Shown here piece after piece: positions 26,040 through 38,996 of a stretch of DNA of 64,000 nucleotides. Numbering within the stretch: the stretch's first letter is position 1; every line of letters starts with the position of its first letter. Both the position numbers and the translations under genes were made by a program. The stretch is from Membranipora membranacea (taxonomy: Eukaryota; Bryozoa; Gymnolaemata; Cheilostomatida; Membraniporidae): positions 372,001-436,000 of the forward strand of contig OU612075.1 in the NCBI GenBank assembly GCA_914767715.1, given 5' to 3'. A model generated the notes under the pieces. That model made no database searches. It saw nothing but the letters and a program-made list of their open reading frames with translations, and had not been told where the DNA came from.

Positions 26040-29000
26040 ATGGCAGACCTAAGATGCACTGTGATTTTCCTTCTCTTTGGATTCTTAGGAATCATATCTG
26101 CAAACAGTCAGGTTAGTAAGCAAATGACCACAAGTCGGTCTGGCTGTTGACTGGTCTGTTGTTGCCACTCACTTGATTGAGTCTTGACACTCGTGCTTTC
26201 ACTGATTCGACTGCGTGACAACTTCCTTTTTTTAATTCACACAGTTTGTTTACACCAAACACAATCTACAGTAACATACTCTGAATGTGTGCCAAGAATG
26301 AGATAATACCACTAATATCCTGATATCCTAGTATCCCTATATGAATTATTAAATAAAGCATAATAGAAACTGAAAGACCTTTTACTACTTCTAACACAAC
26401 AACAATGTGATAATAATGTATATACATACATACATACTCACTAAAAATACTCACATATTGCTGATTGCTGATGTTTTCAATATGTGAAGTTTGAGACTTT
26501 GTTTGTGTATTTCAATTTATAGCTTAGCCAGAAAGTTGACAAGCTGAATGACCTCTCTTCTCGACGTCCTGTCATTCGACTGGATAATGAAAAGTTTAAG
26601 CTTTTGGTGAAGAGCTCACCAAGGAACTACTCGATGTTTGTAATGTTCACAGCTCTTAAACCTCAGAGAGCCTGTAGCGTGTGCAAGTAAGTATTATTGC
26701 CAAATGAGTTGAAACATGAGTTAATGTTTACTGCACTGCATGCACTCAATCAGCTGCTGCTGGTTAGTGGAATTCGGATGCCATGTGCAAATTGCCAACT
26801 GTTGTGGCTAGGGTCAAATGGTTGATGAGATACATTTGATGGTTTGTTAGCCTGCTCTACACTTACAGACAAAAACTCCCTTTAAAACTAACCTAGTGAC
26901 TGGTACACATCTTCATGCATTTCTATTGAGGGTCTTTCTCTATTTGAGGGTCTGATATGTTAACTTTATTTATAGACAGGCTAATGATGAGTTTCAGATA
27001 CTAGCTAACTCATACTGGTATAGCCCTGAGAGAAGCTCAGCTCTCTACATGGCTATGGTCGATTATGACGATGCTCAGGATGCCTTCCAATCTGTGAGTC
27101 CTAACATATTGTTGATAGTTTGCAATTTAAACTATAATACTGAGATAATCTCTGCAGTGGTTTGTGATTAGGTGTGTTATATATGTATGACTTGAGAGCC
27201 AATCATGTTGGGTTAGCTTTGCCCTGTAGGAACTTCATCTTGCTCACTCTCCCCCAATCGATATGTGATAAATTTGGATACTTTTCAAGAGTACTGCCTC
27301 AAAAGTGAACACATAAAAACAATATGAAAGGTAGAAAATCTAGTCAACCAGAACATCCAGTGTTCAAAGGCAGGCTTGACTGACCGTGCTATACTTTTTT
27401 ATCCATAGATTAATTCCAATTTCTATTATGTCTATTTTTTAACCAAGTATAGTTTCCCCTAGTTGTCAGTTGGAGAACAGGATTATCTGGCAGTCATCGA
27501 ATCAAACTTTCAAAAACTGTTAATATAGGGTTTAACACTATGTGGATTGATTATTGGGTAATCCATAGAAAAAGAAGACAACCTAATACATCATCCTCCA
27601 ATGATACTTTTATACAGATGAAGCTGAACACTGCTCCTGTGTTTATTCACTTCCCAGCTAAAGGTAAACCTAAGAAGGGAGACACATTCGAAGTACACCG
27701 ACACGGTTTTGATGCTGAAGTCATGTCCAGATTTGTCACTGAGAGAACAGGTAAGATTGAGCTCTCTTATCTGCCCTCTGATACTCACCAGACTAGTATA
27801 TCAAATAGAGCAAGAAATAAATTCAGTCTTAAAACCTAAACACTTACTATGTGATGATGTGTTGGATTGACTTCTCTGTAGACTTATGTAGAGTGAGCTT
27901 TTCCATGAGTCTGCTTCAAGAGAAGTGATAAACCCTTCCTAACCATCTGTGTTTTATAGATGGCACATTACTGAAACTCTGTATCAGGTTATTTTTCCTT
28001 GTTGTTAAGTCTGCTGACGTTAATACAAGCATAACAGCATATTTTTTCCTCGTTCTCCGTGCCTCCTTTGTTTGGTTTATATCTGATAAACATTGGGCTT
28101 ACATTTTTTCTCTCCTACCACAATGTAGTTCTGCAAAAAGTTGTAAATGAAAAGATTGTATCTTGCTATTTTGCAATCACATGATAGTAGCCTTGTTTTT
28201 TTTTGCACAGGGTTATCGGTACGGTAAAGCACTCTTATCTATGACACATACCACATATGGGGCTCCCTGCTTATCCTGACAATATGACACTTTATCATGC
28301 ATGTCTTGTATATTTGTATTATAATACACTGTACTTTATCTTCCACTAGGTATTCAGTTCAGAGTGATGAGACCTCCTAACTATCTGATGAACCTTGTGC
28401 TGCTGCTCACTCTCGGTCTCATCGCTGGTCTCGCTTACATCAAACGAGACAGTCTGGATTTTCTCTTCCAAACAAACACCTGGGCATGTATTGTCATCTC
28501 ATTCATCCTGGTCATGATGTCGGGTCAGATGTGGAACCAGATCAGAGGACCAGGATTCGCTCACAGAGACCCCAGAACTGGAGAAATGGTACGTTCATTA
28601 ATATTCTATCCTTGCCCATCAGATAAATATGGATATATATATAATATAACAAACTATCATAAGGGTTTTTCATTGGGAAAAATGTGTTCATCTGATGAGC
28701 TTGGCATAAAGACCAAAAGAAGTATATTGTATAAGCTGACAATAATAAATAAGACTTGGCTCAGTTGAGAATGGATTAGGGCTCCTTAGTCAATAAGCTC
28801 TGCAATGTTTTGCCGATCGCAGAGTGCACCCTTCTTCTACAAAAAATGGGACAAATTGCACTTATGTACAGTTTAGAGCTACTTATTCAGTCTTGTAATA
28901 AGATAATTAATCCTGTTGTAGAGTTATATCCATGGCAGTAGCCAGGGACAGTATGTAGCCGAGACGTATATAGTGATGATGTTACACGGAGCTATAGCTG

Positions 29001-29966
29001 TAGGTATTATAGTGATGAATGAAGCTTGCAATCTGAAGGGACTGGACGAGTCTCAGCGCAAAGGTAAGTTAAAATATCAGTAAGTACGTCATAAATTCAT
29101 TCCATTTTACATGAGAAGATTAGATCCATTCTCCCTGGTGACACTACAGATTTTCCATTGTTTTTTTCTGTGAATGATACCAGATGTAAATAGTGATGTT
29201 TTTTGTTACTATCCTATAACATCATGATGTGTATACAGAGCTCCTACTCCTGACTCCCAGACTGAGGTGCCCTTCTCAGTACTTATTATTCAGAATTGTA
29301 TTTTAAATGGAGTTACCTTTTCATGCAAGAAGTCACCATTCACTGCCGTGGTCCTGCGCGGGTGGCGGGTTTCTGCTTGATCCCAAGTTGCACCAAACTC
29401 CCCCATTGCACTCAATCTGAACCATCTAGATCTAGAGTGGTGATCATAGTTTCAACCATATCATCTTATAATTGTGTTGCTGAGAAGTGATTGCACATAC
29501 CTAGATTACGAGTATTCATGTTTACTTTCAGTACTTGCTGGTATAGGACTCGGACTTGTCGTTCTCTTCTTCAGTCTTATACTCTCAATATTCAGAGGAA
29601 AATATCAGGGATATCCTTACAGGTGAGAATAGAGTCAGTGGGAGGGCGGCTGGCAGTCGTCTCATTACTTGATGAATTGAGGAGTTGCCTCAAGTGTATA
29701 GAAGCAACCACTAGCCAAACCCAAGTATTCCCATTTGTCTGAAGTGCCCCCTCCTTTCCTCCATCCCCCTATAATCAGAGCAAGTGCCCCCTCCTTCGTC
29801 CCCACCCCCATCAGTAATCAGAGCATAATATGAGTCAAACCTGGTTCGTTCATCTTTATATGCAGTTTATATTTAATTAAGTCCAAGTTACTGTGTAATG
29901 CATGACATACTATTCGTTCAAGTTTCTAAATTGTATTGCTGATTTATTTACAGATTCCTGTTGTGA
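26040..29966 (+). CDS. MAGT1: Magnesium transporter 1 / TUSC3-like oligosaccharyltransferase subunit (OST3/6 family)
   Basis: Eight exons join in phase: 26040-26111, 26523-26686, 26976-27093, 27618-27750, 28350-28588, 28922-29063, 29532-29622, 29954-29966 (stop TGA). The product is 323 aa, close to human MAGT1 (335) and TUSC3 (348). A hydrophobic N-terminus (MADLRCTVIFLLFGFLGIIS) is a signal peptide. The luminal thioredoxin-like domain holds the redox motif CSVC followed by KQANDEFQILANS. A later block reads APVFIHFPAKGKPKKGDTFE, then RPPNY, then membrane segments. SGQMWNQIRGPGFAH and YIHGSSQGQYVAET are near-identical to the vertebrate family, and the tail ends YPYRFLL. The protein acts in the ER membrane as the oxidoreductase subunit of STT3B-type oligosaccharyltransferase, helping glycosylation of cysteine-rich acceptor sites. 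A role in Mg2+ transport has also been proposed. No key residue is missing. Confidence 0.96.
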
Positions 29967-30182
29967 TGAGGATGTATCTCTAGTCACAAGCTAAATCTAC
30001 TTTGCTTCGCTGCTGCATAAATCGTAAATCTGCCGCCAGCTGTTAGCTGAAAATTCCGATCCAACATAGGAAATAATTCCATGTATTGTGATGCTTTTTA
30101 TGCTTCTATACTGTTGTAGATAGTATGTTAGAGTGTAAATGTTGCGATTGCTAATTTTGTATCAAATGATTTATTGTAAAAA

Positions 30183-30188
30183 AATAAA
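30183..30188 (+). terminator. Polyadenylation signal AATAAA of MAGT1
   Basis: AATAAA lies 217 bp after the MAGT1 stop codon. The tail-to-tail ABC gene's stop codon is only 172 bp further on, so the two 3' untranslated regions are close or overlapping. Confidence 0.8.
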
Positions 30189-30359
30189 TCTTGTACATGA
30201 AAATTATATCATAAAATCAATTTTGCGTCAAAGTGTCACAAATTATGGATTAATTGTTCCTGGTGTGGAGAATTTTTGTTCATCTCTCGTAATGCAATAA
30301 TTTATAGGATAAACATTGAAATGCAGTGGAAATCACAACCACACTGTTATACCAGATTT

Positions 30360-33300
30360 TCAATTGAGCTTTTTGAGTTTTGCTACCAGCAGTGAGAGAA
30401 GAAGGAAGCCCACTGCCCATCCAGCAGCCACGGCATATCCTCTCCATACAACATAGTCCAGGAAGTCCCAGCCTCGTCCGAGTACACTCCTGTAACAAAC
30501 ATAAATCAGACCTTACAAATCAGAGACCCTCTTGTTGATACTACGCCTATCTTGACAAGCGTCAATTGTGTGTAAGACAGGCTTGTTGATGTATCAGTCA
30601 TGGTTAAAGACAAGTCAATCTGAAATCGATCTAAATTTTCATGCTGAAGCGTAGATTGCACAGAATGTGGTGTTCAGTTGCAACTCGATAACCTGAAGTC
30701 GATAATTTCAGAACACTACATCGTCTTCTCAGATCATAGTGCATTGCATTATCTTGATACCTAAAACTAAGACACATACCTGAGACCCTCTACCGCTAGT
30801 GTTAAGGGTAGACATTTAGATATATACTGTAACCATACAGGCATGGCTTGTAAAGGCCAGAGTATACCAGATACCAACAGGAACGGAAATACAACCGCTA
30901 GAGAGAGCTGCGTGGCTGATTGTTCATCCTGTGCAGCTATAGAATATAGAGGATTATCCTTACAGTTACAAAAATATTCTGGCCTTACTATTGGTTTCTG
31001 ATGGGTGCCAAAAAAATCACAATCTGATTGATAAATTATGGTGGGGCTTGGCATGGGACACGACCATAATCTTACACAAAACAACATGCACAATATGCTG
31101 GGAGGGTATAAGGGGCCTTGTTTAGTGATGGTCTCAAAAACAGATACCACTTGATCTGTGTGTCATCAAATCTCACAGAGCCAAATTTTGGCGCCCGATC
31201 TGGCAAATTTTGATCCAATTCTGGAAAAATTCGAGTTCCAACTGGCAACCTAATTTCTTAGACATCACTACTGATTAACATATAATATATTATCTAGCCA
31301 ATCTGATTGGCTGTTGGGTTGGTCTCCTACAACCAACCAGACCCATCACATTATCTGTCCACTAACCTGTGCTAATAAGGAATCCGAGAGACATTCCAGT
31401 AAAGCCAATCAGAAGCTCAAACATGATGATAACCAGAACAGAGCCGATGCTGTATACATCAAATATAAGTAGAGTGAATATAATCAGTACCGCCGTCTGT
31501 ATACACATAACTATTAACTGTGTACCGATGTGTCCCAACATTATCTCACCTACTGACACTCCCGATACTAAACTTCTCTCAAATAATCCTTCCTGTAACA
31601 GAAAATTTACCTCGTAATCAGAACTTCGGACTTGAGCAAAAAAACCATCAAAATAACATTCCAGTATTAGTTTGGTTAATTTCCAGTAAATATTTCAATT
31701 TTTACAAGTTTTCGTATGTTATGTTATGTTTTACATACAATCAAATTGAGCTTATAATGGACCACTTAGTTCACTCAGGAATACAAGAAATCACAGAATA
31801 GGCAAAGCCGTGTTCCGCCAACAGTAGGTTTTGACTGTTGTCTACCCTTACCAAAACTGCAGACAACTCCAACTAGCACTTATCACATAACTTAAAACTT
31901 AAAAAATACAAAACTTAAAAAAGATGAAAAATATCGCTTCCTAATGTTGACTCACCCTCTTGACTTAATTTGTGCTCCCACATGAGCGAGCAAAAATTGA
32001 TGTGAGCTAACATTAAGTCATGTTAAAACTAGCTAAACTAAACTCTAGATAGTATTTACTCCTGTAGGGTTCTTTACCTTTCGTTCAATGACCAGACTCA
32101 GAGTAGTCAGTCCAACAGCGAGAAAGTAGATGATAGAGCACATAATACCCGGAGCTACAAAGTCAAGAAATGTTCCGCTGTCCAGTCCGTACACAGGAGT
32201 GTTATAGTCAATGGGGATCTGTACCGCCCCCTTCCCCAAATCAGACGGTAAAGTCTTGTTATACTTTTCCTTGGCTGTAGAATACAAGGGCAACCAATAT
32301 CTCAATATACATACAGGTAAAAAAATTCACTTTGCATTTTCAAATTATCAGAAGTTGTATGGAAAGCTTTCAGGGTTAACAGATGACTTTACCAAATACA
32401 TACAAGTATGCATATTATACACATTATTTGATAGCTAGCTGATCTTTGCCCACTTTTGTTTGACAATTAGAAAACACCAACGACAATGTGCTCTGAGATG
32501 GGACAAAAACCATTGATATATAAATGCACCACCATCTCACTAAAATCAAGTTTGATCCAACTTGCCATTGTTGCCCACTTCTAGACAGGGCAACTCAAAC
32601 GCCGGCAAATTGGATGAAATTTGATCTTCGTCTCACCTTGTTTAATTAGGCCATCAGTTATATTTTGGTAAGCCAGTATGATCTTAGCTTTAAGAGTCAT
32701 CACAATTTGTTGGTTCGTCTCGTCCATCGTCACCTGAATCTTAGATCCGTCTATAATATCCTCTTTTGACTGAGGGTTTAAAAATCTGCAAGGAGATTGA
32801 TTAATTGCTGGTTATAGTTTTGATGGTTTTTCACATTGTCGCTGTGTCAGAATTTTAAATTTTAAAGACCAAGGAGCAGAACATGACCTTATAAAACTTT
32901 TATGACCGACTTGAAGAGAAATAGATTCAAATTCAAACGTTTAAGACAATATTGAACCCCTGTTTATCATGGCTTTATAGGTAGGTCGCATTTGTTTTGC
33001 ATAGTTTATGCTAACACTTTCACTGTATATAATCCAAACAATGATGTTTACCTATCCAGAGAATCCGTAGAGAAGTTTTTATTGAACTCTAGTATTGCCC
33101 AGGAGTCTCCATTGTGTACACTTCTCCACGCCTCCTCATGAGAGCTCGTATAGTGTTTAGTCATCACTTCGGAGTCCAGCCCGTATATAAAAGCCTCAGA
33201 GAAACTAAGGTTCATATTCACTACTGGAATATTTGTGCCAATGTCATGATTCACAATAGTAATGGGTAGGTTCTTGGGCATACCTAAATATATAATTCAT

Positions 33301-36300
33301 AGGATGATTAAAAATTGATTGGCAAGGGTTTTTGGGTAGTTGAAGGTTTTAATATTGTTTGCTTATAAATGGGAAAAAATTATACGCTAAAAACGGAACC
33401 TTTCAATTTCAAAGGACCCAACAGCTATAATCTATTTGCTATATAATGCTCTCTCAAATGTGTTGAACAGTAGAGAAGATTTTATTTATCTCTACTTATC
33501 TCTTATACAGAACCCAAACAGAGTTATCAGAACTTACCTCATGACAGAACTCAAACAGAGTTATCTGTACTTACCTCCAAAACAGAACGCAAACAGAGTT
33601 ATCAGAATTTACCTCCAAGACAGAACGCAAACAGAGTTATAAGTACTTACCTCCAATACAGAATGCAAACAGAGTTATCTGAATGGCAGGAAGAAGAAAC
33701 TGGAATAATAAAAAGCCGATCTTTCGTCTCATTTGATTTATATTCTTGATCAGCAGGGCTGCTACATTTCTAGCTACAAACCAACAACATATGAGGAATA
33801 TTGAGGGTGGGTTACAGTGCACCCGCACTAAATGTCTTCTAGTGAACATCGGATGGATTCATAATACTTGACACTAGCTTTAGCCCTACTAACATATTTA
33901 TTCTCTAGCCTCAGTTTGTCCACCACGTACATACCTTTAGGAATGAATGAGGCGCATGAGCCGAGTGACTGAGCACAGCTATTAGAGTCCATCTCATCAT
34001 CATATGTGATGGTAGATACAGTTCTGTGACGTGGTGAAGAGTTCCGTCCCTCACTGATATTATCATCATCAAGTAATCTGACATCGTCAGCATCTGTGAA
34101 ACCATTATCAAGAAATATATATTTATATATTTTATTTGTATCCAAGGTATTATTAACTACATATTAGCTATTAAGTATTGTGTATGACATGTTGTTTCAG
34201 AATTCGCCTGCATCAGAAAATCAATTAATTTGAACTTCTATCATCGCTGAAATGCTGCTTAAATTCCGGAATTAGGATTAGAAATTTAAGTCACCCCATA
34301 ATTGGCACCTATAATCAAATATTATTTTATGTGCGTTTGTCAAGATTGGATCCACTTTTCTTATGAGATATTGTCTTACCGTCATTGGCAGGATCTATAC
34401 AGAGGACATCGGGAGGGTTAGTGGTCACCACTCCACTACTGCTATTAACTTTACCTCCGTTTGCTTCTTCATCAGTAAGTTTTCCTCGAGCCTAATGATG
34501 AATAAAATGAGGGTCAATACCAGAAAACACGACCCACACATAGAGGAAGGGAACAATGTTTGATCTGTGATAGAAAGGCTCCGTTGTTGACAGAATTTAT
34601 AATCAAATAAACCAGTAACACCGCATACGTTGTGAAATTGTGAAATTGGGGAGTTAAGATGTACACTGTAAGTCTAGTGGATGTACTAAAAGTATAGAAA
34701 TGAGGTCATATCATTTTTGTCATTTTATCATTCGCGAGAAGAGTAAGCAAATCCAACTGCAAAGTTTGTCGTCCTTACCATTGATCCGGCAAACTTATCA
34801 TCTTTCATACACAGGTGAAGGAATACATCCTCAAGGCTGCATTGGTTAAATTTCTCCATTAACCTGTCAGGCGGACCTTCAGCTAATATTCGTCCATTTC
34901 TCATCAAACCGACTGCGTTCGCTGACCTAAAAAATGTTGATAAATGTGTCAGACTTTTAGTCATAGAGACGAGGATAGAAGACAAGTTACAGCTATTTCA
35001 AAGAGTTAGGTGCAAGAGAAAAGAAGTTAGTGTTGCCTGTTCTTGGTGTGGTTCTACATCTGAAAGTGATTTCTTGTAACTCGCAGGAGTAATTGACTGA
35101 TTGTCCGAGTTATTGTGGGTAGAATGGACATTGATAGGGAAAATCTTGCTGCACAGTATCATCATCAAGTAATTTAAAACTATGATAAGACTTTTTAAAA
35201 CCTATTTATTATCAATGAGTTCATTGCTATTATTTGATGATTCCCATTTTTATCATTTTGCTTTACAATCCTAACAGAGGCTATTTCATTCAGGATGGTA
35301 GCCAATGATTTGTATTTATAGTACTAACCATAAACATATAAACATATACAATAATATATAGTCACGATAGTTGTTGCATTTATATTATTATTATTATAAA
35401 TGTTATAAAATAAATAATTATATGTCTTTTGTACTACTGACGTCATAGGCATCTGGAGTTACAAGCATGTCCAGTATCAACCACCCCCTTTCCCAAAGGG
35501 GGTGGTTGATACTGGACATGCTTGTAACTCCAGATGCCTATGACTGACGTACCTGGCTTCCTCTATATAATGTGTAGTGATGATGATAGTTGTATTATTA
35601 GTAGATGATATACCCACTAAGTGATCCCAGATTCTCTGTCTCAGTAGAGGATCTACTCCTACCGTCGGCTCATCTAATATCAGTATCTACAACATGACGT
35701 CATATAGTAACAGGGGAGAAAACTTACATAGAAGAAGGGGATACAGTAATTTAGCTGAGAGTGACAAATTCATGGCTGATTTTTTTGTAGCGCTGGCTGA
35801 AGGGAACTTGATTTTCTATTCTTGTGATTACATAAATTTGACCAGGCAATTATCTTGGCAAGAATCAGACAGAAAGATAACTTTCAAATTATTGAAGCCT
35901 AGCATTCCAAAAACAAGTATGAGTCAGAAAGGATGATAAAGAACCATGCCAGTAAGATCACTCAAACTTTTAACCCTTGAACTATGTGCTCAATCAAATC
36001 ATGGCTCATGACAAATCCGAAAAAAACCAAATTTAATTGAAGCTAATTATTTCTACATTTCTCCCACTTGTGCGTTTCGTTTCGTATGAAGCACAACACC
36101 AGATATGACATTACGCTATAATTATCAGTAGTTGTTTATCAGAGATTTGTGTGGACTTTCATCAGTTAGATATCAGGCCTACATGATCTGTGAGTAGATG
36201 ACGCGAGGCTGAGACTGATAAGAGGGCAGGCAGTGATACATGTGCAGACATCGAGACTGAGATTGTGAATGCAGTGCTTGAACGCTGAGTTACATCCATA

Positions 36301-38280
36301 GACTTAAGTCTATGGTTACATCATGCTAACAGTTATGACCAAAACACTTCACAAACCATTTCCAACTTTACCCCTTCACAGCGGACTAAATGTCATAGCA
36401 TTCTATTAAAGTGCAACCAAGGTTTCAAACAACTTCTCATTGATGGCCATTGATTAATAGCAGATTGCACCTTCTGCATGGGGAAAAAGACAAAATATAA
36501 TTCGGATGATTATTCAGCCAGAATTGTTGTGAAACATTTCTTCCATCAGGTACTCAAACTCAGCTAAAAGAGAATACCACATAGCAGTTTCCTGTTCCTG
36601 TTAGTATTTAGCCTGTGCTCTATAATTATTACAGCAAAGTCTTGGAACCTCCCCTAAACTGAAGTGTTACCCAGCTTAGAGTCAGCAACTACCTTTGAGT
36701 TTTGCATCGCGTAATGCACAAAGCTGATGCTGCCCAGCACATTATTTGCTACCCATTAATGCATTGCTGCGAAACCTTGGTTGCCCTTTAAGAATGATGG
36801 GACATTCCTCATTATGCAGTTTCTATTCTTGCATGTTGCATAACACTATAACATGGCATAGTTGTTAAAAAATTTAAATCGCACTGCTACAGAGAAAAAT
36901 TCAATAATTGCCAACATTTCTTATTTAATCGATTTTTTCATGATTTGATTTGATCTGGGGACGGAAGAGGGTCAGCGGCACCTTATAGACACCTCATATC
37001 AAGCACTACTATATTAAGCACCACTGCATCCACCCAATCAATACTGCGTACAAGCTAACAAACCTCAGGAGAATGAAGCAGAGCTACAGCCAGTGAGACC
37101 CTTCTCTGTTGCCCTCCGCTCAGCTGTGAGACTTTCCTGTTGGCCGAAGGTAAGTCGAGGAAACTAAGAAGGAACGTCTGTCTGTCAACTATTTGTTTGG
37201 AGGTCATGCTGTGAACCCGACCAAAGAAATGGAGAGTCTCCGAGACAGTGAACTCCATATAGAGAGACAACTCCTGGGGCATATATCCGACACGAGAACC
37301 AGGCACTTTACTCTCTGTAATCATAGCATTGTCAGAATGAAAATGCCATAGAGATATCTTGTGAATTGGCGGGTTCTATACCGTAAGATTCTGAGGGTGA
37401 TCGCAAATTGAATCAGCTGGTTGTGAACACAGACAATATGCATGGGATCGATTTTAAATTTTTAAATGATAATGATTTCATGTTGCATGTCAAAAGATTT
37501 GAAAAAAAAATTAGTGTGTCCCAAAATGCATCGTCGCAAGACAAAACCTGACAGGGAGAGTTATAATTAGTGGCAGAAATGAACACAACCAGTAACAGGT
37601 CTCTGGTACACCCACCTACACACAGCTACACTTACCCACTGTCCCCGGGCGATACCCTAGCACTCTAACTTTACCACGATTCGGGGTCAGTCTCCCGATG
37701 ACCAGTTTTAGTAGAGTTGTTTTTCCACAGCCACTGGGCCCGAGTAATCCATAGATATGTCCTCGTCTATAAGGGTGATGATATTAGGATATTATGGTTT
37801 GTGGCTGAGAGTGCTTGGATGACAGGCATCAAAACAAAAAGTTAGATGTACATCGTGGTAAAAGTTCATCACCACCAAACCAGCAAACATTGTGATAGAA
37901 GTACATGGCATCCAGGTTAATGGGTTTGTTCAAGGCCAATGAACACTTATAGTCCACATAGTCCACACATGCTTTTCAGCAGTTTTTGAGCTTGGCTTCA
38001 TGCATAAGAAGCGTGTATACAGGCAGTATCAATCATTGGTAGATAACTACCATCAGACTTTACCAAATATCTATCATTGGTAGACCTAAGCAAAACTTTA
38101 CCAAATATTGATCTCCAGGACCTACTACTAGCAAGGAGTAAAAGACTCCTTGCTCCTTACTCCTTGCTAGCGGTGGCCTACTAACCTGACCATGAGGTTT
38201 GTACCCTGTAGTACTGGTATTTTCTTATTGTAGGAGACATGGGCCTTACAAACATCTATAGCTGGTAGTATCACCTCCAT
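30360..38280 (-). CDS. ABCH-subfamily ABC half-transporter (often annotated ABC transporter G family member 20/23)
   Basis: Fourteen minus-strand exons: 38186-38280, 37636-37766, 37064-37314, 35553-35686, 34779-34926, 34380-34491, about 33848-34093 (3' end uncertain), 33651-33773, 33052-33283, 32637-32785, 32078-32274, 31367-31592, 30780-30936, 30360-30489. Total is about 767-776 aa, the usual length for this family. The order is NBD then TMD. Walker A is GPSGCGKTT, Q-loop GYMPQE, signature LSGGQQRRVSLA, Walker B ILILDEPT, D-loop GVDPLLRQ and H-loop TTHY, all intact. An acidic Ser-rich linker (DDADDVRLLDDD) precedes the membrane part. The ABC2 region has a first TM near IGFLLFQFLLPAIQITLFAF, a large extracytosolic loop, then LVIERKEGLFERSLVSGVSV and four or five more TMs. 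It probably works as a dimer exporting lipid-like substrates; the substrate is unknown. I chose ATG 38280 because it gives the usual N-terminus. The exon after 33848 needs a weak donor (GTTCAC at 33848 or GTGTCA at 33875). Confidence 0.92.
33510..33690 (-). repeat. 38-bp minisatellite carrying an ABC-transporter exon end and 5' splice site
   Basis: Five units are spaced 37-38 bp apart (GAGTTAT at 33521, 33558, 33596, 33634, 33672). The rightmost unit is coding and ends exon 33651-33773, giving ITLFAFCIGG followed by G|GTAAGT. The other units extend into the intron. Each repeats the exon end followed by a donor-like site: GTAAGT in two and GTAAAT in one, while the most distal partial unit is degenerate. 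The period is not a multiple of three. Confidence 0.93.
35443..35543. mobile_element. Perfectly palindromic hairpin element (MITE-like) with 8-bp target duplication
   Basis: Arms 35443-35491 and 35495-35543 are perfect 49-bp complements around a 3-nt loop. The octamer ACTGACGT occurs at 35436-35443 and 35543-35550 and looks like a target-site duplication, leaving a 99-bp body that starts CATAGGCATC and ends with its complement. An 8-bp duplication is typical of hAT elements. The right-hand copy of the octamer fills intron positions +3 to +10 of the donor of exon 35553-35686 (CAG|GTACGTCAGT). No transposase is encoded. Confidence 0.85.
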
Positions 38281-38440
38281 CTTACTGTCTGCTGAGGCGT
38301 CTCATAAAAAACTGTAATCATTAAATGTGTCATACAATTATATGCAATTTGTATTTGTGATGTACTCTTGAGTCTTGACAACCTTGCGTCAAACAGTATG
38401 TAATTGCCTGAATGTGATGTGCACAGAACCCTCAAACCAT

Positions 38441-38475
38441 CTCACAAAGGTCACAACCTTTGTGACCTTTGTGAG
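38441..38475. repeat. Perfect 16-bp inverted repeat with 3-nt loop
   Basis: CTCACAAAGGTCACAA at 38441-38456 is complementary to 38460-38475 around the loop CCT. Inverted AGGTCA half-sites are contained within it. It lies about 160 bp upstream of the ABC start codon. Confidence 0.85.
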
Positions 38476-38910
38476 GTGGTGTGAGAGTACTGTGGTTATG
38501 CCAGGTAACCCTTATATACACTACTGTTGGTTCAACCACCAAACAAATGGTTGATTTTTTAAAATCATAGAGTGACCAGCGACCATGGGTGATTGCCTAT
38601 TCTATTGTCTCTTGCGGGCTTGGTGTAAGCTCAATATAATCAGAATCATGATGTGGTGACTGATTATGAATTGGTCTAAAAATAAGAAGTAAAAGTCAGT
38701 GCCGCCATATTATACGATGTGGAAGCACTAAGCTGAAAAAAATGATATATAAAACCTTAAATGGGTTTGCTGTCATTTTAACTTAATTGTGGCAATGTTG
38801 CTACTGTGCATGGGAAGAGGGACTCTTGTCTCAAAGTCGATTTGCAATCAGTGTAGTGAAGAACATATGGTAAACTATGGAGCATTGGGGACATTTTCAA
38901 GTCAACTTAC

Positions 38911-38996
38911 TTGATGTCAGAATGATACCAGCTGCTAGCTGTACGCCGATCGGTTCTGATCTCCTCCTAGCTAAGAAGCTCCCCGACGGCTCAGAC
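38911..38996 (-). CDS. Candidate exon linking the TIR protein to the ABC gene, or its last exon
   Basis: The minus-strand segment reads SEPSGSFLARRRSEPIGVQL and continues to a strong GTAAGT donor at 38910. Its acceptor (TTTAGTCAG|GT) fits the phase left by TIR-protein exon 41080-41170 (...GIRN + R). Its donor phase fits the ABC exon if the weak acceptor TATGAG|AC is used (NASADSK before the ABC Met). If unspliced, it reads SSKLT and stops, so it could equally be the terminal exon of the TIR gene. It contains a repeated R-S-E-P motif and no in-frame ATG. Confidence 0.45.

Noticed and set aside
38662-38730. Minus-strand ATGGCGGCACTG in good translation context upstream of the ABC gene
   Set aside because: The frame stops after ten codons with no usable donor inside; it could at most be an upstream ORF in a 5' UTR.
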